This document shows, in pieces, positions 21,953-31,900 of a stretch of DNA of 64,000 nt (position 1 is its first letter; each line of letters begins with the position of its first letter). The DNA comes from Salvia splendens (Eukaryota > Streptophyta > Magnoliopsida > Lamiales > Lamiaceae). The position numbers were made by a program, and so were the translations under genes. The stretch is from positions 22,593,038-22,657,037 of the forward strand of contig NC_056051.1 of the NCBI RefSeq assembly GCF_004379255.2, in the 5' to 3' direction. Below the pieces are notes generated by a model, which worked only from the letters and a program-made list of their open reading frames with translations, ran no database searches and was not told the DNA's origin.

Positions 21953-22695
21953 CCCATTATTCACAAATCCACTCTTAAAGACCGAACTACCGAACCATAC
22001 CAAATTAGGGTTTTTAGATCTAGTTTTTTATGGATGAGAGACACAAATTTATCAATTATTTTCGCCTTCATCACGAGCCTATTTTAATTCATCCGAAGGT
22101 AAATAAGTCATACTAACATGTTACGAAGATTTAACTTCATTCCAGTAGGTTTTTACTTCATTCCAGTAGGATTATTACTTCATTCCAGTACGTAAATGCG
22201 GTTTCGCCGTCGCGTGCCGTTTTTTCTCTCTACAATATCTATCACCACCGCCGCAACGCTGATATGGTGTAATAAACACATGGAATGATGTAATAAATTA
22301 TTTGAATGAAGTATGTGTAGAAGTATTTGAAGTCCTACTGGAATGAAGTAAAAACCTTATCCAATGAAGTAATAATGTTTCTGAATGAAGTAATAAACAT
22401 ACTTGAATAAATTGCATTTTTAATGTAAATAAAGTAAAAACTCAGGTCTATGAATTCAAATGAAACATATGTTGAATCATTTCAAAACCTACTATAAGAA
22501 AGTAAAAACATGTTGTAGTTTCAAGGTATTACGTACGGAATGAAGTAATAAATCTATACAATGAAGTAAAATGAGCTTATAATGAAGACCGAAAAATTTA
22601 CATAACAGCACATCTCATAAAAAAAACTAGATCTAATGGCCCAGATTTGGTCTCTAGTTCGGTCTTTAAGATTGGTTCGACATTGACCACAACTC
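21949..22695. mobile_element. (TA)n-bounded element E2
   Basis: The left end (GGGTCCCATTATTCAC then 'cttaaagaccgaactac...tttttagatctagttttt') is matched in inverse at the right ('aaaactagatctaatgg...tagttcggtctttaaga...ccacaactc'). The interior repeats 'gaatgaagtaataa' and has no ORF. Confidence 0.75.
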
Positions 22696-22715
22696 TATAT
22701 ATATATATATATATA
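22696..22715. repeat. (TA)n microsatellite 3
   Basis: A 20-bp TA run between E2 and E3. Confidence 0.95.
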
Positions 22716-24335
22716 GGGATGTATTAATTTCCTTTTCCTATATTTCCTCCTTTTTCCTTCTTAATATCAGCCATTAGATTAGAGAAATGGACGGTCAAGA
22801 TCAACATTGGGTAATTAATCCCGTGTTGCATTATTTGTCCTATTTTGTGCATTATGAGGGTACAATAGTAATCTAATAATGGCTGGAAACCGCTACGAAT
22901 AATGCACCACATGGTCACGAGTAATGCATATAATTGCCTATATAATGCACAATATGTGAACTGCAATGCATACGAACAAGATGTGTTGTGTTATGATGTT
23001 TGACACACGTTTCTTGTTTCCCCTAAGGGTTTAATAAACTTAGGGGCTAGGGTATAGTACGTAGACATGTATGTAATCTTCACATGGTAACGAGTAATGG
23101 ATATATTTGATTATATAATGCACAATTTGTGAACTGCAATGCATACGAATAAGATGTGTTGTGTTATGATGTTTGACACACGTTTCTTGTTTCCCCTAAG
23201 GGTTTAATAAGCTTAGGGGCTAGGGTATAGTATGTACGCATTAATAACAAATTATAAAACGATACGAATAATTCACCAAATTGTCACGAGTAATGGATGT
23301 TATTAACTATATAATGCACAATATGTGAACTGCAATGCATACGAATAAGATGTACCATGTTATGATGTTTGACACACGTTTCTTGTTTCCCCTAAGGGTT
23401 TAATAATCTTAGGGGCTAGGGTATAGTACGTAGACATTACTAAATGCACGTATGTAATCTTCAATCCGTTGATTAACCCATATACACAATACCTCTAATA
23501 ATGCATAATATACTGAGATAATGACAAGTAACAGCTACATAATGCACTACCTAAACCAAATAATGCACATACGTATATTCCAATAACAACAATTTGTTAG
23601 TAATGTCTACGTACTATACCCTAGCCCCTAAGTTTATTAAACCCTTAGGGGAAACAAGAAACGTGTGTCAAACATCATAACATGGTACATCTTATTCGTA
23701 TGCATTGCAGTTCACATATTGTGCATTATATAGTTAATAACATCCATTACTCGTGACAATTTGGTGAATTATTCGTATCGTTTTATAATTTGTTATTAAT
23801 GCGTACGTACTATACCCTAGCCCCTAAGCTTATTAAACCCTTAGGGGAAACAAGAAACGTGTGTCAAACATCATAACACAACACATCTTGTTCGTATGCA
23901 TTGCAGATCACAAATTGTGCATTATATAGTCAATTATATCCATTACTTGTTACCATGTGAAGATTACATACGTGTCTACGTACTATACCCTAGCCCCTAA
24001 GCTTATTAAACCCTTAGGGGAAACAAGAAACGTGTGTCCAAACATCATAACATGGTACATCTTATTCGTATACATTGCAGTTCACATATTGTGCATTATA
24101 TAGTCAATTATATGCATTACTCGTGACCATGTGGTGCATTATTCGCAGATACCAAAATGTGGCAGTTACTTTTCCGTCAAATGTCAATAATAACCCTGTA
24201 ATGCATACAACCACCTTCTATAATGCAACACAGAACCAGTTTTATAGAATCAATCTGATCCGTTGATGCCTTAGATCTAACGCGTAATATTAAGAAGGAA
24301 AAAGGATCTAAGATGTGAAAAGGAGAATAACGCTC

Positions 24336-24338
<3 letters not shown>
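22716..24338. mobile_element. (TA)n-bounded foldback element E3
   Basis: The ends GGGATGTATTAATTTCC and the complementary ...CGCTCCCC, with 'tttttccttcttaatatcag' mirrored by 'taatattaagaaggaaaaa', sit between (TA)n tracts. The interior is a large palindrome: three direct units on the left (about 22940-23445) and three inverted units on the right (about 23600-24130). Confidence 0.85.
22940..24130. repeat. Six-unit palindromic array (3 direct + 3 inverted)
   Basis: Each unit has 'tgcacaatatgtgaactgca', 'tttgacacacgtttcttgtt' and a short hairpin CCCCTAAGGG...CTTAGGGG, then 'gctagggtatagtacgta'. The axis is near 23530-23590. Units differ by a few bases only. Confidence 0.9.

Positions 24339-24370
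<32 letters not shown>
24339..24370. repeat. (TA)n microsatellite 4
   Basis: A 32-bp TA run between E3 and E4. Confidence 0.95.
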
Positions 24371-24374
<4 letters not shown>

Positions 24375-24905
24375 TGTGATCAATTGAGATTTTTTAGTCT
24401 AATTGAGAATTGAGATGCATTATTAGCCACTCATTTTTATTAAATGAGTGGACCAGAATTTGCCACATGGAAAATATTTTTAGATTAATTAATTATGAAA
24501 GGGCAGAATGGTAATTTCATGGTACATTTTATTCAATAAATTTTTTTTTTAATTTTTAATTTTTTAATTATTTTTAAAAAAAATTAATTTTTTTTGTCTA
24601 ATACATATACAATTCATGTCAACTACACACATATAATGTCAACTATGTGTACAATCCATGTCAACTACATATATAATTCATGTCAACTACACACATAATG
24701 TCAACTACATATACAATTCATGTCAACTGTACACATATAATGTCAACTATAAGTTGTTGACATTTGATGTGCAGGCTATTGACGATAATACCCCCGAGTT
24801 GACATAATCTACTTGCAGTTGACATTTCGAAAATGTTGCAGATGAGTGGCTGAAAATGTATCTCAATTCTCAATTAAGCTAAAAAATCTCAACCTAACAG
24901 GACCC
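24371..24905. mobile_element. (TA)n-bounded element E4
   Basis: The left end GGGTTGTGATCAATTGAGAT and 'ctaattgagaattgagat' are mirrored at the right by 'atctcaattctcaattaagc' and 'ctcaacctaacaggaccc'. The interior holds tandem 'atgtcaactacatatacaat' units and an A/T homopolymer-rich stretch. Only its left side has (TA)n. Host sequence shared with unit B resumes at about 24906. Confidence 0.8.
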
Positions 24906-25641
24906 ATACACATACAAATACACAATGATATTCATTAGCATGTGTGGAGCTATAGATGCTCTAATGTCTCCATAAAACACACAATGATATTCATTAGCAT
25001 GTGTGGAGCTACAGATGCCCTAATGTCTCCATGAAAAAAAATGCGAACACTTCATTTGTAGGTAGAGATATGCCAAGAGGAAATAGTGACATGAGAAGGT
25101 GAGTCATGTGCAAGTTTTTATGTACTTGAGTAATACTATTGTGAAGATAATTATACTAAGAAATTATGTTAAAAATTAAAGTTGCATATTCTTTACGTTT
25201 AAAAGGGGAGTATCAAATTCTTTACTATATAAAGCAAATACTAGTATGTCGTATGAAAATATGTTAATTGAGAAAAGGAAATAGTAATAAACGCGTGATG
25301 TAGGTCCTTTAGAATTTAATTTGGAGTATTAAATTTGTTTCCTATTGTCCACTCATGAAATGACTCAATTTCAAAATGGGGACCAGAAGGAAACTTACTT
25401 GGATTGAGACCTTAATTCATTTCGGATTAAACCTTCCATGTTGCATTAAAAATGAAACATTTTTTTTGGGATGTTCTATTAAACGAAATTTTTCCTCAAA
25501 CAAAAATATCATCTGTACATTTTCATCTTTCTTACTTTATTCTCTTATATTAACTCACAAAACAACAGTACATAAAATCTCGTACCGAAAAATAAATGTT
25601 TCATCTCTAATAGGGCGAGGGAGTATAAGTTGCTCCCCTAC
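24906..25641. other. Unit A upstream-flank sequence, no gene
   Basis: Corresponds to the region upstream of the LEA_2 gene in unit B (30195-31000). A 60-bp phrase ('acacaatgatattcattagc' onwards) is tandemly duplicated at about 24923 and 24984. Nothing coding is seen. Confidence 0.5.
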
Positions 25642-25800
25642 GTAGAGGTGTCAAGTGGGCCAGGCCGTCCTAGGCCCGGTGAGACCCAGTGACATTTAAG
25701 CCCAGCCCAGGCCTAGACACATGTCTTTGTTGGTCCGGGCTAGGCCTGGGTTTCGGTATACATAGTGGTCCCAGCCTGAGCCCGAGCCCGAGCCTAGTTG
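25642..25800. mobile_element. hAT-like terminal fragment with GGCC motifs
   Basis: It begins TAGAGGTGTCAAGTGGGCC, a typical hAT end, followed by repeated 'ggcccgg', 'gcccag' and 'gcctagg' units. No matching right end or transposase was found. Confidence 0.5.
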
Positions 25801-26049
25801 TTAGTTCCCATCAATTAAAGCTAGCGTACATGCCAGTGGAACCCATATATGTTGAGCTAATATGTACTGATTGTGTAATATTTACAAATTGTATTTTATA
25901 AAAAAATTTTCATCATGATTCAACTATATGTTGATTGAGTTTTTAACATAAGCTAATTGAGTTTTTTACATACATTGATATTATTGTACGATTGTATTGA
26001 TTCATTCTCTGCATGCTGATTTTACGAGTTTCGGTATGGAATAGAGGGA
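25801..26049. other. End of unit A, non-coding
   Basis: AT-rich sequence matching 31740-31895 of unit B ('tttttacgagtttcggta' at both ends). No feature is recognised. Confidence 0.45.
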
Positions 26050-26460
26050 GTAATATATACTTCCGTCCATAAAAAACAGTCTCATTTTTATTTTCAGATA
26101 TCCATAAAAAATAATTCCATTCAAAGAAAAAAAAATTCTCTTAAATTATTATCTTTACATTCCTACATATTTACAATTTATACCTACCATTTATTCACTT
26201 TTTCTCTTCAATCATACTTTACCCAACTTTTTTCTTTTTTCCTCTTCTATTTTATCTACTTTTTCTCATCTCTCTCATACTTTATTATTAAAACTTGTGA
26301 CGTTAATCACTGGAGTTATCGATAAAACATGGAACAATAAAAAATGAATATTAGATCATGAGAAATTAATTGCAAAATCACAATTCAAAATTTTTAACTC
26401 TAGACCCAGCCCATATTTTTACGTGCAGAACACTTCTGCATAAAATATTTATATGTGCGT

Positions 26461-26595
26461 TTTCAGAGCCTTTGTCATAGCGGCAAGCAGCTTAGACATT
26501 ATTGTATAAGGTGTTGAGTTCGAGCTCTCTTGACATTAATTGTAATTTCCTCCTTCATATAAGAGTTAATTTTATTTAAAAAAAAGAAAAAAAAT
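26461..26595 (+). mobile_element. SINE
   Basis: A 135-bp insertion flanked by 15-bp direct repeats TATTTATATGTGCGT (26446-26460 and 26596-26610). It has a tRNA-like B-box (GAGTTCGAGCTC), a possible A-box near 'tagcggcaagcag' and an A-rich tail. Unit A has the uninterrupted site (about 17165-17190), which proves the insertion. Confidence 0.88.
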
Positions 26596-26846
26596 TATTT
26601 ATATGTGCGTATAAACATTGAGAGTGAGAGATTCGTTATATTTATAGATGTCCTCAAATTGGAAAGGAACAGCCGGGTAATCGGGTCAATGCAGCCCGTA
26701 AAAAGAGTTTAATTTCTGAAAAGCGGCCTAATTATTTTCTGGATACTCTTTTTAGCACTCCGTCCGTTTCCAAGTCGGGTCGGGCCAGCCCATGAAACCG
26801 GGCTAAAGTGAATGTTCACCCACGAAGCACAAATGAAATGGTATCA

Positions 26847-28814
26847 GAGCATCCACTACGCGGCGCGCCGGCGTCCCGCGATCCGTCGAAGAGAGACGGA
26901 TCGCTCGCGTGACGCGTTGCAGCTCGCCGAACAGTCCCGGGTCCCGTGCCTGCAAGACAAGCGACGGATTGTCTCGCCACGCGCCCTGGCGACGTGGCGC
27001 GCCCCTGCATCGTGCGTGACGCCCACTCGCCGACCCGCGAGTGGGCGTCGTCACACGATGAAGCAATAAATATTTTTTTAAAAAAAATTCAATTTTTTTA
27101 AAAAAAAATAAAAAAATAAAAAAAATTACGAACGGTAATATTACCGTTTTTTCTTTTTATTATTATTTTTTAATTAATTTTTTAACTCTATAAATACTCC
27201 TAATTCATCCTCATTTCACACACAACTACACATCTATTCTTCCTAAATCATCTCAATTTCCTCTCCAATTTTAATCTAACAACTCATCACAAGATGTCCG
27301 GTGACGGCAACTCCGGCGGTGGAGGCTCCGGCGGGTGGGATCTCAACGCGTTCGGCGATTGGGAGATCATGATCAACACACTGGGTGGTTCCGGTTCGTC
27401 GATTGGGAGACCATGATCAACACACTGGGTGGTTCCGGTTCGTCGATTGGGAGACCATGATCAACACACTGGGTGGTACCAACCACCCAATTTTGACGTG
27501 GATGCATATGCCCGTCCCTCCGCCCCACGGTATTCGCAGGGATTATCCTAGATTCGGGAGGATTTTCGCGTTGATCTCACGCCGGGAATAGGCCGAGGCG
27601 GTGGAGGGGGCCGAGGCGGTGGAAGCTCCAGAGCGGAACCCCAGGCGGGCGAGGAGGAGGAGGAGGAGGAGGAAGAGGAAGAGGAAGAGGAAGAGGAAGA
27701 GGAAGAGGATCTAGGCCGGCATCCGTACAGCAACCTCGAAATGCTGGCGGTGTACAACGCCTGGGTTACCGTCTCGTACGATCCCATCGTCAGGAATCAA
27801 CAACCCCGGAAGTGTTTCTGGGAAAAGGTCTGCGAGCTCTACCACCAGATCAAGCCGCAAGGCTCCCGCAAGCGCACATATAAAATGCTCCGCTCTCACT
27901 TTGACCGAGTCGGCAGACAGGTCAAAAAATTATGTGGCATCTACTCGACCGAAGCGGCGCCACGGGAGCTGACATTCTGAGGGCGGCTTTGCGCGTCTAC
28001 AACCAGGACACCGGCAAACAATTCAAATTTGTTGATGTTTGGCAGGCTGTCAAGGACGAGGAACGGTGGGTCGGCGGTGTCCGCTCCAGCTCGGGCTCAA
28101 CCTCGAAGCGCATGAAGCACACGACGAGTGGCCAATACTTGTCTGGTGACACCGGTGAGGGCAGCGGCGGACAAGAGAGTGTACCGCAGGAGTTTGCAGG
28201 TACGGCCGGCGATGACGGGGGATCCAGCCGTGGGCGCCGTCGGCCGCAAGGGACGAAGGCGGTGAAGGCGGCTAGAGCGAGGAAGCGCCGAGGCGAATCA
28301 AGCCAGGCGGGCACGGGGGGGAGGCTCGAACACCCTTATGGCGGTGTACATGACCGCCACAATGGCGGACACTTCCCACTTCTCACCCTCCCAATACGCG
28401 GCCTGGTGGAACGGAATTGTGCATATGGCAGCACAACTTGGCCTTCCGACTCCCCCTCCACCTCGACCGCCTTCGGAGGATGATTTGCCGGCGGAGTAGT
28501 TTTTTTATTTTCTTTAAATTTGTATTTTAAATTATGCAACGTTTAATTTTTTAGGATTTTAATTGTGTGTGTGTTTTTTAAATTTTAAGTTGAAATTTTT
28601 TTTATGTTGTGTGTTTTTTAATGAAGTGTGTTTGTTTTAATTGAATTGGGTTGGAAATAAAAATAAAAATGAAATTGAATGAATAGTAATTTAAGGGACG
28701 GTTTAAGTGACGGTTAACGCTCCGTCCCTTAGTTAAGAGATGAAGTAAAAAAGTACAGTGGAGCCCTCAAATAGTAGTTTAAGGGACGGTGGAGGGACAT
28801 CGTAGTGGATGCTC
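26847..28814 (+). mobile_element. PIF/Harbinger element carrying only ORF1
   Basis: The ends GAGCATCCACTACG and CGTAGTGGATGCTC are 14-bp perfect inverted repeats of the PIF type. The usual 3-bp duplication is not seen (TCA left, GCC right). The left end overlaps a TGGTATCAGAGC motif (26839-26850). The only coding content is a broken Myb/SANT-like ORF1, with no DDE nuclease. Confidence 0.8.
27294..28496 (+). pseudogene. PIF/Harbinger ORF1 (Myb/SANT-like), degenerate
   Basis: It begins MSGDGNSGGGGSGGWD, like the intact relative at 32243-33247. A 44-bp phrase ('atgatcaacacactgggtgg' + 'ttccggttcgtcgattggga') is triplicated at 27367-27480, followed by a Glu-run from (GAGGAA)n at 27655-27710. The SANT-like helices read 'EMLAVYNAWVTVSYDPIV' and 'CFWEKVCELYHQIKPQGSR', then 'YKMLRSHFDRVGRQVKKLCG', and in another frame 'ALRVYNQDTGKQFKFVDVWQ'. 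Stops near 27419 and 27551 and frame changes at about 27590 and 27950 inactivate it. ORF1 proteins normally help the nuclease bind element ends. Confidence 0.8.
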
Positions 28815-29323
28815 GCCGTTGAACAATTTGTAATTTGTTCATATTTGTATGTGGAAAACACTTCTACATAAAATATTCATCCACCCAATTGTCGTTTTTA
28901 TAATCAAATCTTCCTCTTTTGTGCTTGTTTATATTTATAGAGATGGCCGATGATTCGCGTCGAAAAGAAATGTTTTTTACTTAACAAATGAGTATGAATT
29001 CTTGTCAATTCTTAATCACGGCATTAGTGTCAAATATTAATCATATGAATTGGATTTTTATTGCGTAATGCTTCCAAATTATAATCACGTGGATTAATTT
29101 CAATGCAAATATTCCAAAAAAGCAATAATTACACAATCCACAATTTTGATCAATATTTTATTTTAATAATAAATGACACAACAAATTCCGCAATCACAAT
29201 TGGCTAGACAAAAACATCAAGAATTTTCCAATAAGAAAGCACTTAAAACTTTATTGTAGAAACATAAATTAACACACATATACACCAACTCCATAAATAA
29301 TTAATGTATAGTATAGTGTATAG
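28815..29323. other. Unit B non-coding sequence and LEA_2 3' region
   Basis: AT-rich; around 28850-28890 it repeats the 'acacttctacataaaatatt' phrase also found at 26430 and 17150. The last part is probably the 3' UTR of the LEA_2 gene. No gene is seen. Confidence 0.45.
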
Positions 29324-30035
29324 CTACTGGCAGCTCAAATATCCAGTACTTCTCTCAACCAAATTAATGGCAAGAAAACAATCCATCTCCGCCGTCTTCT
29401 TCCTCTTAAACACCCGCAACACCTCCACCTCCCCATTCACCGCCGCCCGGCTATTCAGCGGAAGCACCCCCGCCTCCAAATCGCGCTTCACCTGAACCCG
29501 GTCTGCCAACCCGGCCGATGACAGCTCCACCTGTTGGCAGAAGAAAGAAAAAACAACTATAACAATATCCCACGCCAGTATAAAGAGAGAAATGAAACCA
29601 CTATATAACCTTCATGCGCCTCCTCGTATCATCAATTGGTTTAGGTTTAGGATGAAAGATTTCTATCACCACCTGAACCCTGATCTTCCGGGTCGAGCGT
29701 GCCCTCGCGGTCCACCCAGGGACCAGCGCGGACCCCACGTCGGCGCCGTCGTAGGAAAAGTACACGGTGGTGGAGTCGAACTTGTAGCGGCCGAAGTTGG
29801 TGTTCTTCACGGCGAGCTCGGCGTAGAGCGTGATGTCGAACGAGGGGTCGGCGGCGGCGGAGTAGGTGAAGGCGCCGAATGCGGCGGAGCTCACGCGGAA
29901 CTTGGGGGTACGGATTCTCATGAGGGTGAGGGTTAGGAGGAGGATGATTCCGATTTTGAAGACGGCGAGGAGGAGGAGGTACATTAAGCATCTCTTTCGT
30001 CTCCGGCGGCGGAGCTCTCGGTTGTCTTCCGGCAT
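29324..30035 (-). CDS. LEA_2 / NDR1-HIN1-like membrane protein (two exons)
   Basis: Exons are 30035-29673 and 29530-29324, with CAG/GTGGTG donor and CCAACAG acceptor in phase 0 (121 + 68 codons, 189 aa). A basic N-terminus (RRRRRKR) precedes one membrane helix at about residues 18-40 (LMYLLLLAVFKIGIILLLTL). The LEA_2 beta-sandwich follows, with the family blocks RIRTPKFRV, 'LAVKNTNFGRYKF', 'VYFSYDGADVG' and the C-terminal 'KTAEMDCFLAINL'. Proteins of this type (NHL/YLS9-like) are anchored in the plasma membrane or ER with the LEA_2 domain on the far side, and are linked to defence and stress responses. The exact role is not inferable. It is the intact partner of the exon at 19345-19545 and a cluster member with 35016-35540 and 36356-36910. 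Confidence 0.88.
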
Positions 30036-30315
30036 TCAATATTGTTGAAGCGAAGGGGACTTGAGACTTGATTCGCTGATAATTGAAAAATAGAAATGAT
30101 AAGGGTGGTTCACAGCATTGAATGCAGAAGTTTAGTGGGGAGATATGTGCGGAAAAGTTTGATGTGAATATATGTATGTTTTAATTTATTTTATTAATCC
30201 ATACAAATACAAATACATAATGATATTCAAAACACTTCATTTGTAGGTAGAGATTTGGTTAAGGAAGAAAGTATCATATCAAGAGGAAATAGTGACATGA
30301 GATGATGAGTCATGT
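30036..30315. other. Promoter region of the LEA_2 gene at 29324-30035
   Basis: This is the upstream region of the minus-strand gene. The homologous part of unit A was replaced by the (TA)n element chain. I see no unambiguous TATA box. Confidence 0.35.
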
Positions 30316-30323
30316 GCATGATT

Positions 30324-30639
30324 CACTGGCGATTCAATTAAGAATAAGGGGTACAGTGTATCACCAAAATATGGAAGTAGCTTAGTGGTATATGCATCAC
30401 CCTTCCACAGCACTGACCTGGGATCGATTCCGCCTTTGTTATATAAATATCTAAAAAAACTTATAATTTAATACTGAAAATTTTTCAAGTAATAGCCCTA
30501 AAAATAATTGTTTTTATTTAATGGAATGACTTGATAGAAAAATTGACATAGCCGAAAAAATATCGATTCAATTTTATATTTTCAAATGAATATAATTATT
30601 TATCGCACTCTCAATATGAAATTTCTGGATCCGCCACTG
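30324..30639. mobile_element. hAT-type MITE containing a SINE-like promoter
   Basis: It is flanked by 8-bp duplications GCATGATT (30316-30323 and 30640-30647). Termini CACTGGCG and CGCCACTG form the inverted repeat (7 of 8 match). Unit A has the continuous sequence without it (about 25105-25140). Inside, at about 30370-30430, are a tRNA-like A-box (TAGCTTAGTGG) and B-box (GGATCGATTCC), suggesting a nested SINE. Confidence 0.8.
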
Positions 30640-30659
30640 GCATGATTTACGTACTCCAC

Positions 30660-31084
30660 TTACGTTATTGTGAAGATAATTATAAGAAAGTAAGAAACTA
30701 TGTTTCAAAATTAAAGTCATATATTCTTTATAGATGTGTCCAACGCTATAGTATATTTATAAAACAAATACTAGTAAATGTAAAAATATGTTAGTTGAGA
30801 ATTGTGATGTGTGATGTAGAAAGGAAAAAGTACTAAACGCGTGATGTAGGTCCTTTAGCATTTTGTTTGTATAAATTTTGCTTTCATATTGTCCACTGAG
30901 ATGACTCAATTTCAAAATTGGGACCAGAAGGAAATTTCCTTGGATTGAGACCTTAATGATCTATTTAAGTTTATACGTTCGAAGTATGCCTCTCTAACTC
31001 GAATGGAATCAACACATGGGTTCCACTGGAATGCATGTGCTAACTTTAATTAAAGAAAATTAATTTTTTAGTCTCTCAATTTTA
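30660..31084. other. Unit B flank, non-coding
   Basis: Matches unit A 25130-25430 ('attgtgaagataattata', 'gaccagaaggaaa', 'cttggattgagacctta'). No gene is seen. Confidence 0.45.
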
Positions 31085-31334
31085 CTCCCTCCATCCCCAT
31101 AACTTGTAACCATTTGACCCAACATGAATTTTAAGAAATATAATAAAAAATGGGTGAAAAAATTAGATATATGTAAGTCCTATTTTTATATATTAATTTT
31201 ATAATAAAATGTGAGTGAGAATGAGTTAGTGGAATGTGAAGTCCACTACCAAAAATGCTAAAAGTGAAAGGTGACAAATTTTTAGAGACGGACAAAAATG
31301 GAAACAAGCGACAAATTTTCAGAAATGGAAGGAG
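31085..31334. mobile_element. Stowaway-like MITE
   Basis: CTCCCTCCATCCCCATAACT at one end and the inverse, ending GGAAGGAG, at the other, between TA dinucleotides. No ORF. Confidence 0.8.
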
Positions 31335-31435
31335 TACTATCATTTGTGGCCTATATTCTTTAAAATATTATCACATATCTTTAAAATTTTGACGTAATAT
31401 CGCTTAAATCTGGAAGGACTGTACATTTTGTACTA

Positions 31436-31703
31436 CTCCCTCCGTCCCGGCTAAGATGACACATTTCTTAGCCGACACAGGATTTTAGGAGTTATTGGTT
31501 AATATATTTAATTGGAGAGAAAATGTGGGTGAAAGTATTAAAACAGAGAGAGAAAGAGATATGAATATTTTAATTGGAGTGGGAAAAAGTGGTTGAGTGT
31601 ATTAATTGGAGAAAGAAAGTTTCTAAAAAAGGAAATGTGTTATTTTACTTGGGACAAACTAAAAAGTAAAACGTGTAATCTTAAGTGGGACATAGGGAGG
31701 GAG
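31436..31703. mobile_element. Stowaway-like MITE (CTCCCTCCGTCCC type)
   Basis: Starts CTCCCTCCGTCCCGGCTAAG and ends in the inverse (TTAAGTGGGACATAGGGAGG then GAG), flanked by TA. A different family from the neighbour at 31085. Confidence 0.85.
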
Positions 31704-31900
31704 TATATAATATGTACGGATTGTATTTTTTTAGATTTTTTAAATATTGTGCTTCAACTATATGCAGATTGAGTTTATAACTTATGTGATTGAGTTTCTA
31801 ACATACGTTAATTCTATTGTATGATTGTGCTAATTAAATTGTACGGTTGTTCTAATTTATCCTTCGCATGCTGTTTTTACGAGTTTCGGTAGATTGCTTA

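Larger units (their letters stand above)
16550..26040 (+). repeat. Tandem segmental duplication, unit A (LEA_2 block)
   Basis: Blocks of unit A recur in the same order in unit B (26050-31895). They are: the 'acattcctacatatttacaa' stretch; 'gtgcgtataaacattga...gattcgttatattta'; 'ggaaaggaacagccgggtaa'; the last exon of an LEA_2 gene (19345-19545 versus 29324-29530); 'gaacacttcatttgtaggta'; 'gtccactcatgaaatgactc'-like sequence; and 'ttttacgagtttcggta' at the end. Unit A is longer because of insertions at 16645-16898, 17216-18618 and 19546-24905. Confidence 0.85.
26050..31895 (+). repeat. Tandem segmental duplication, unit B (LEA_2 block)
   Basis: The second copy of the block described for unit A, directly adjacent and in the same orientation. 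It retains the complete LEA_2 gene and lacks the MITE, MULE and (TA)n chain of unit A. It has gained a SINE (26461-26595), a PIF element (26847-28814) and a hAT MITE (30324-30639). Confidence 0.85.

Noticed and set aside
21767..22003. ORF with a long Tyr-Ile repeat
   Set aside because: It is simply the translation of the (TA)n microsatellite at 21873-21948.
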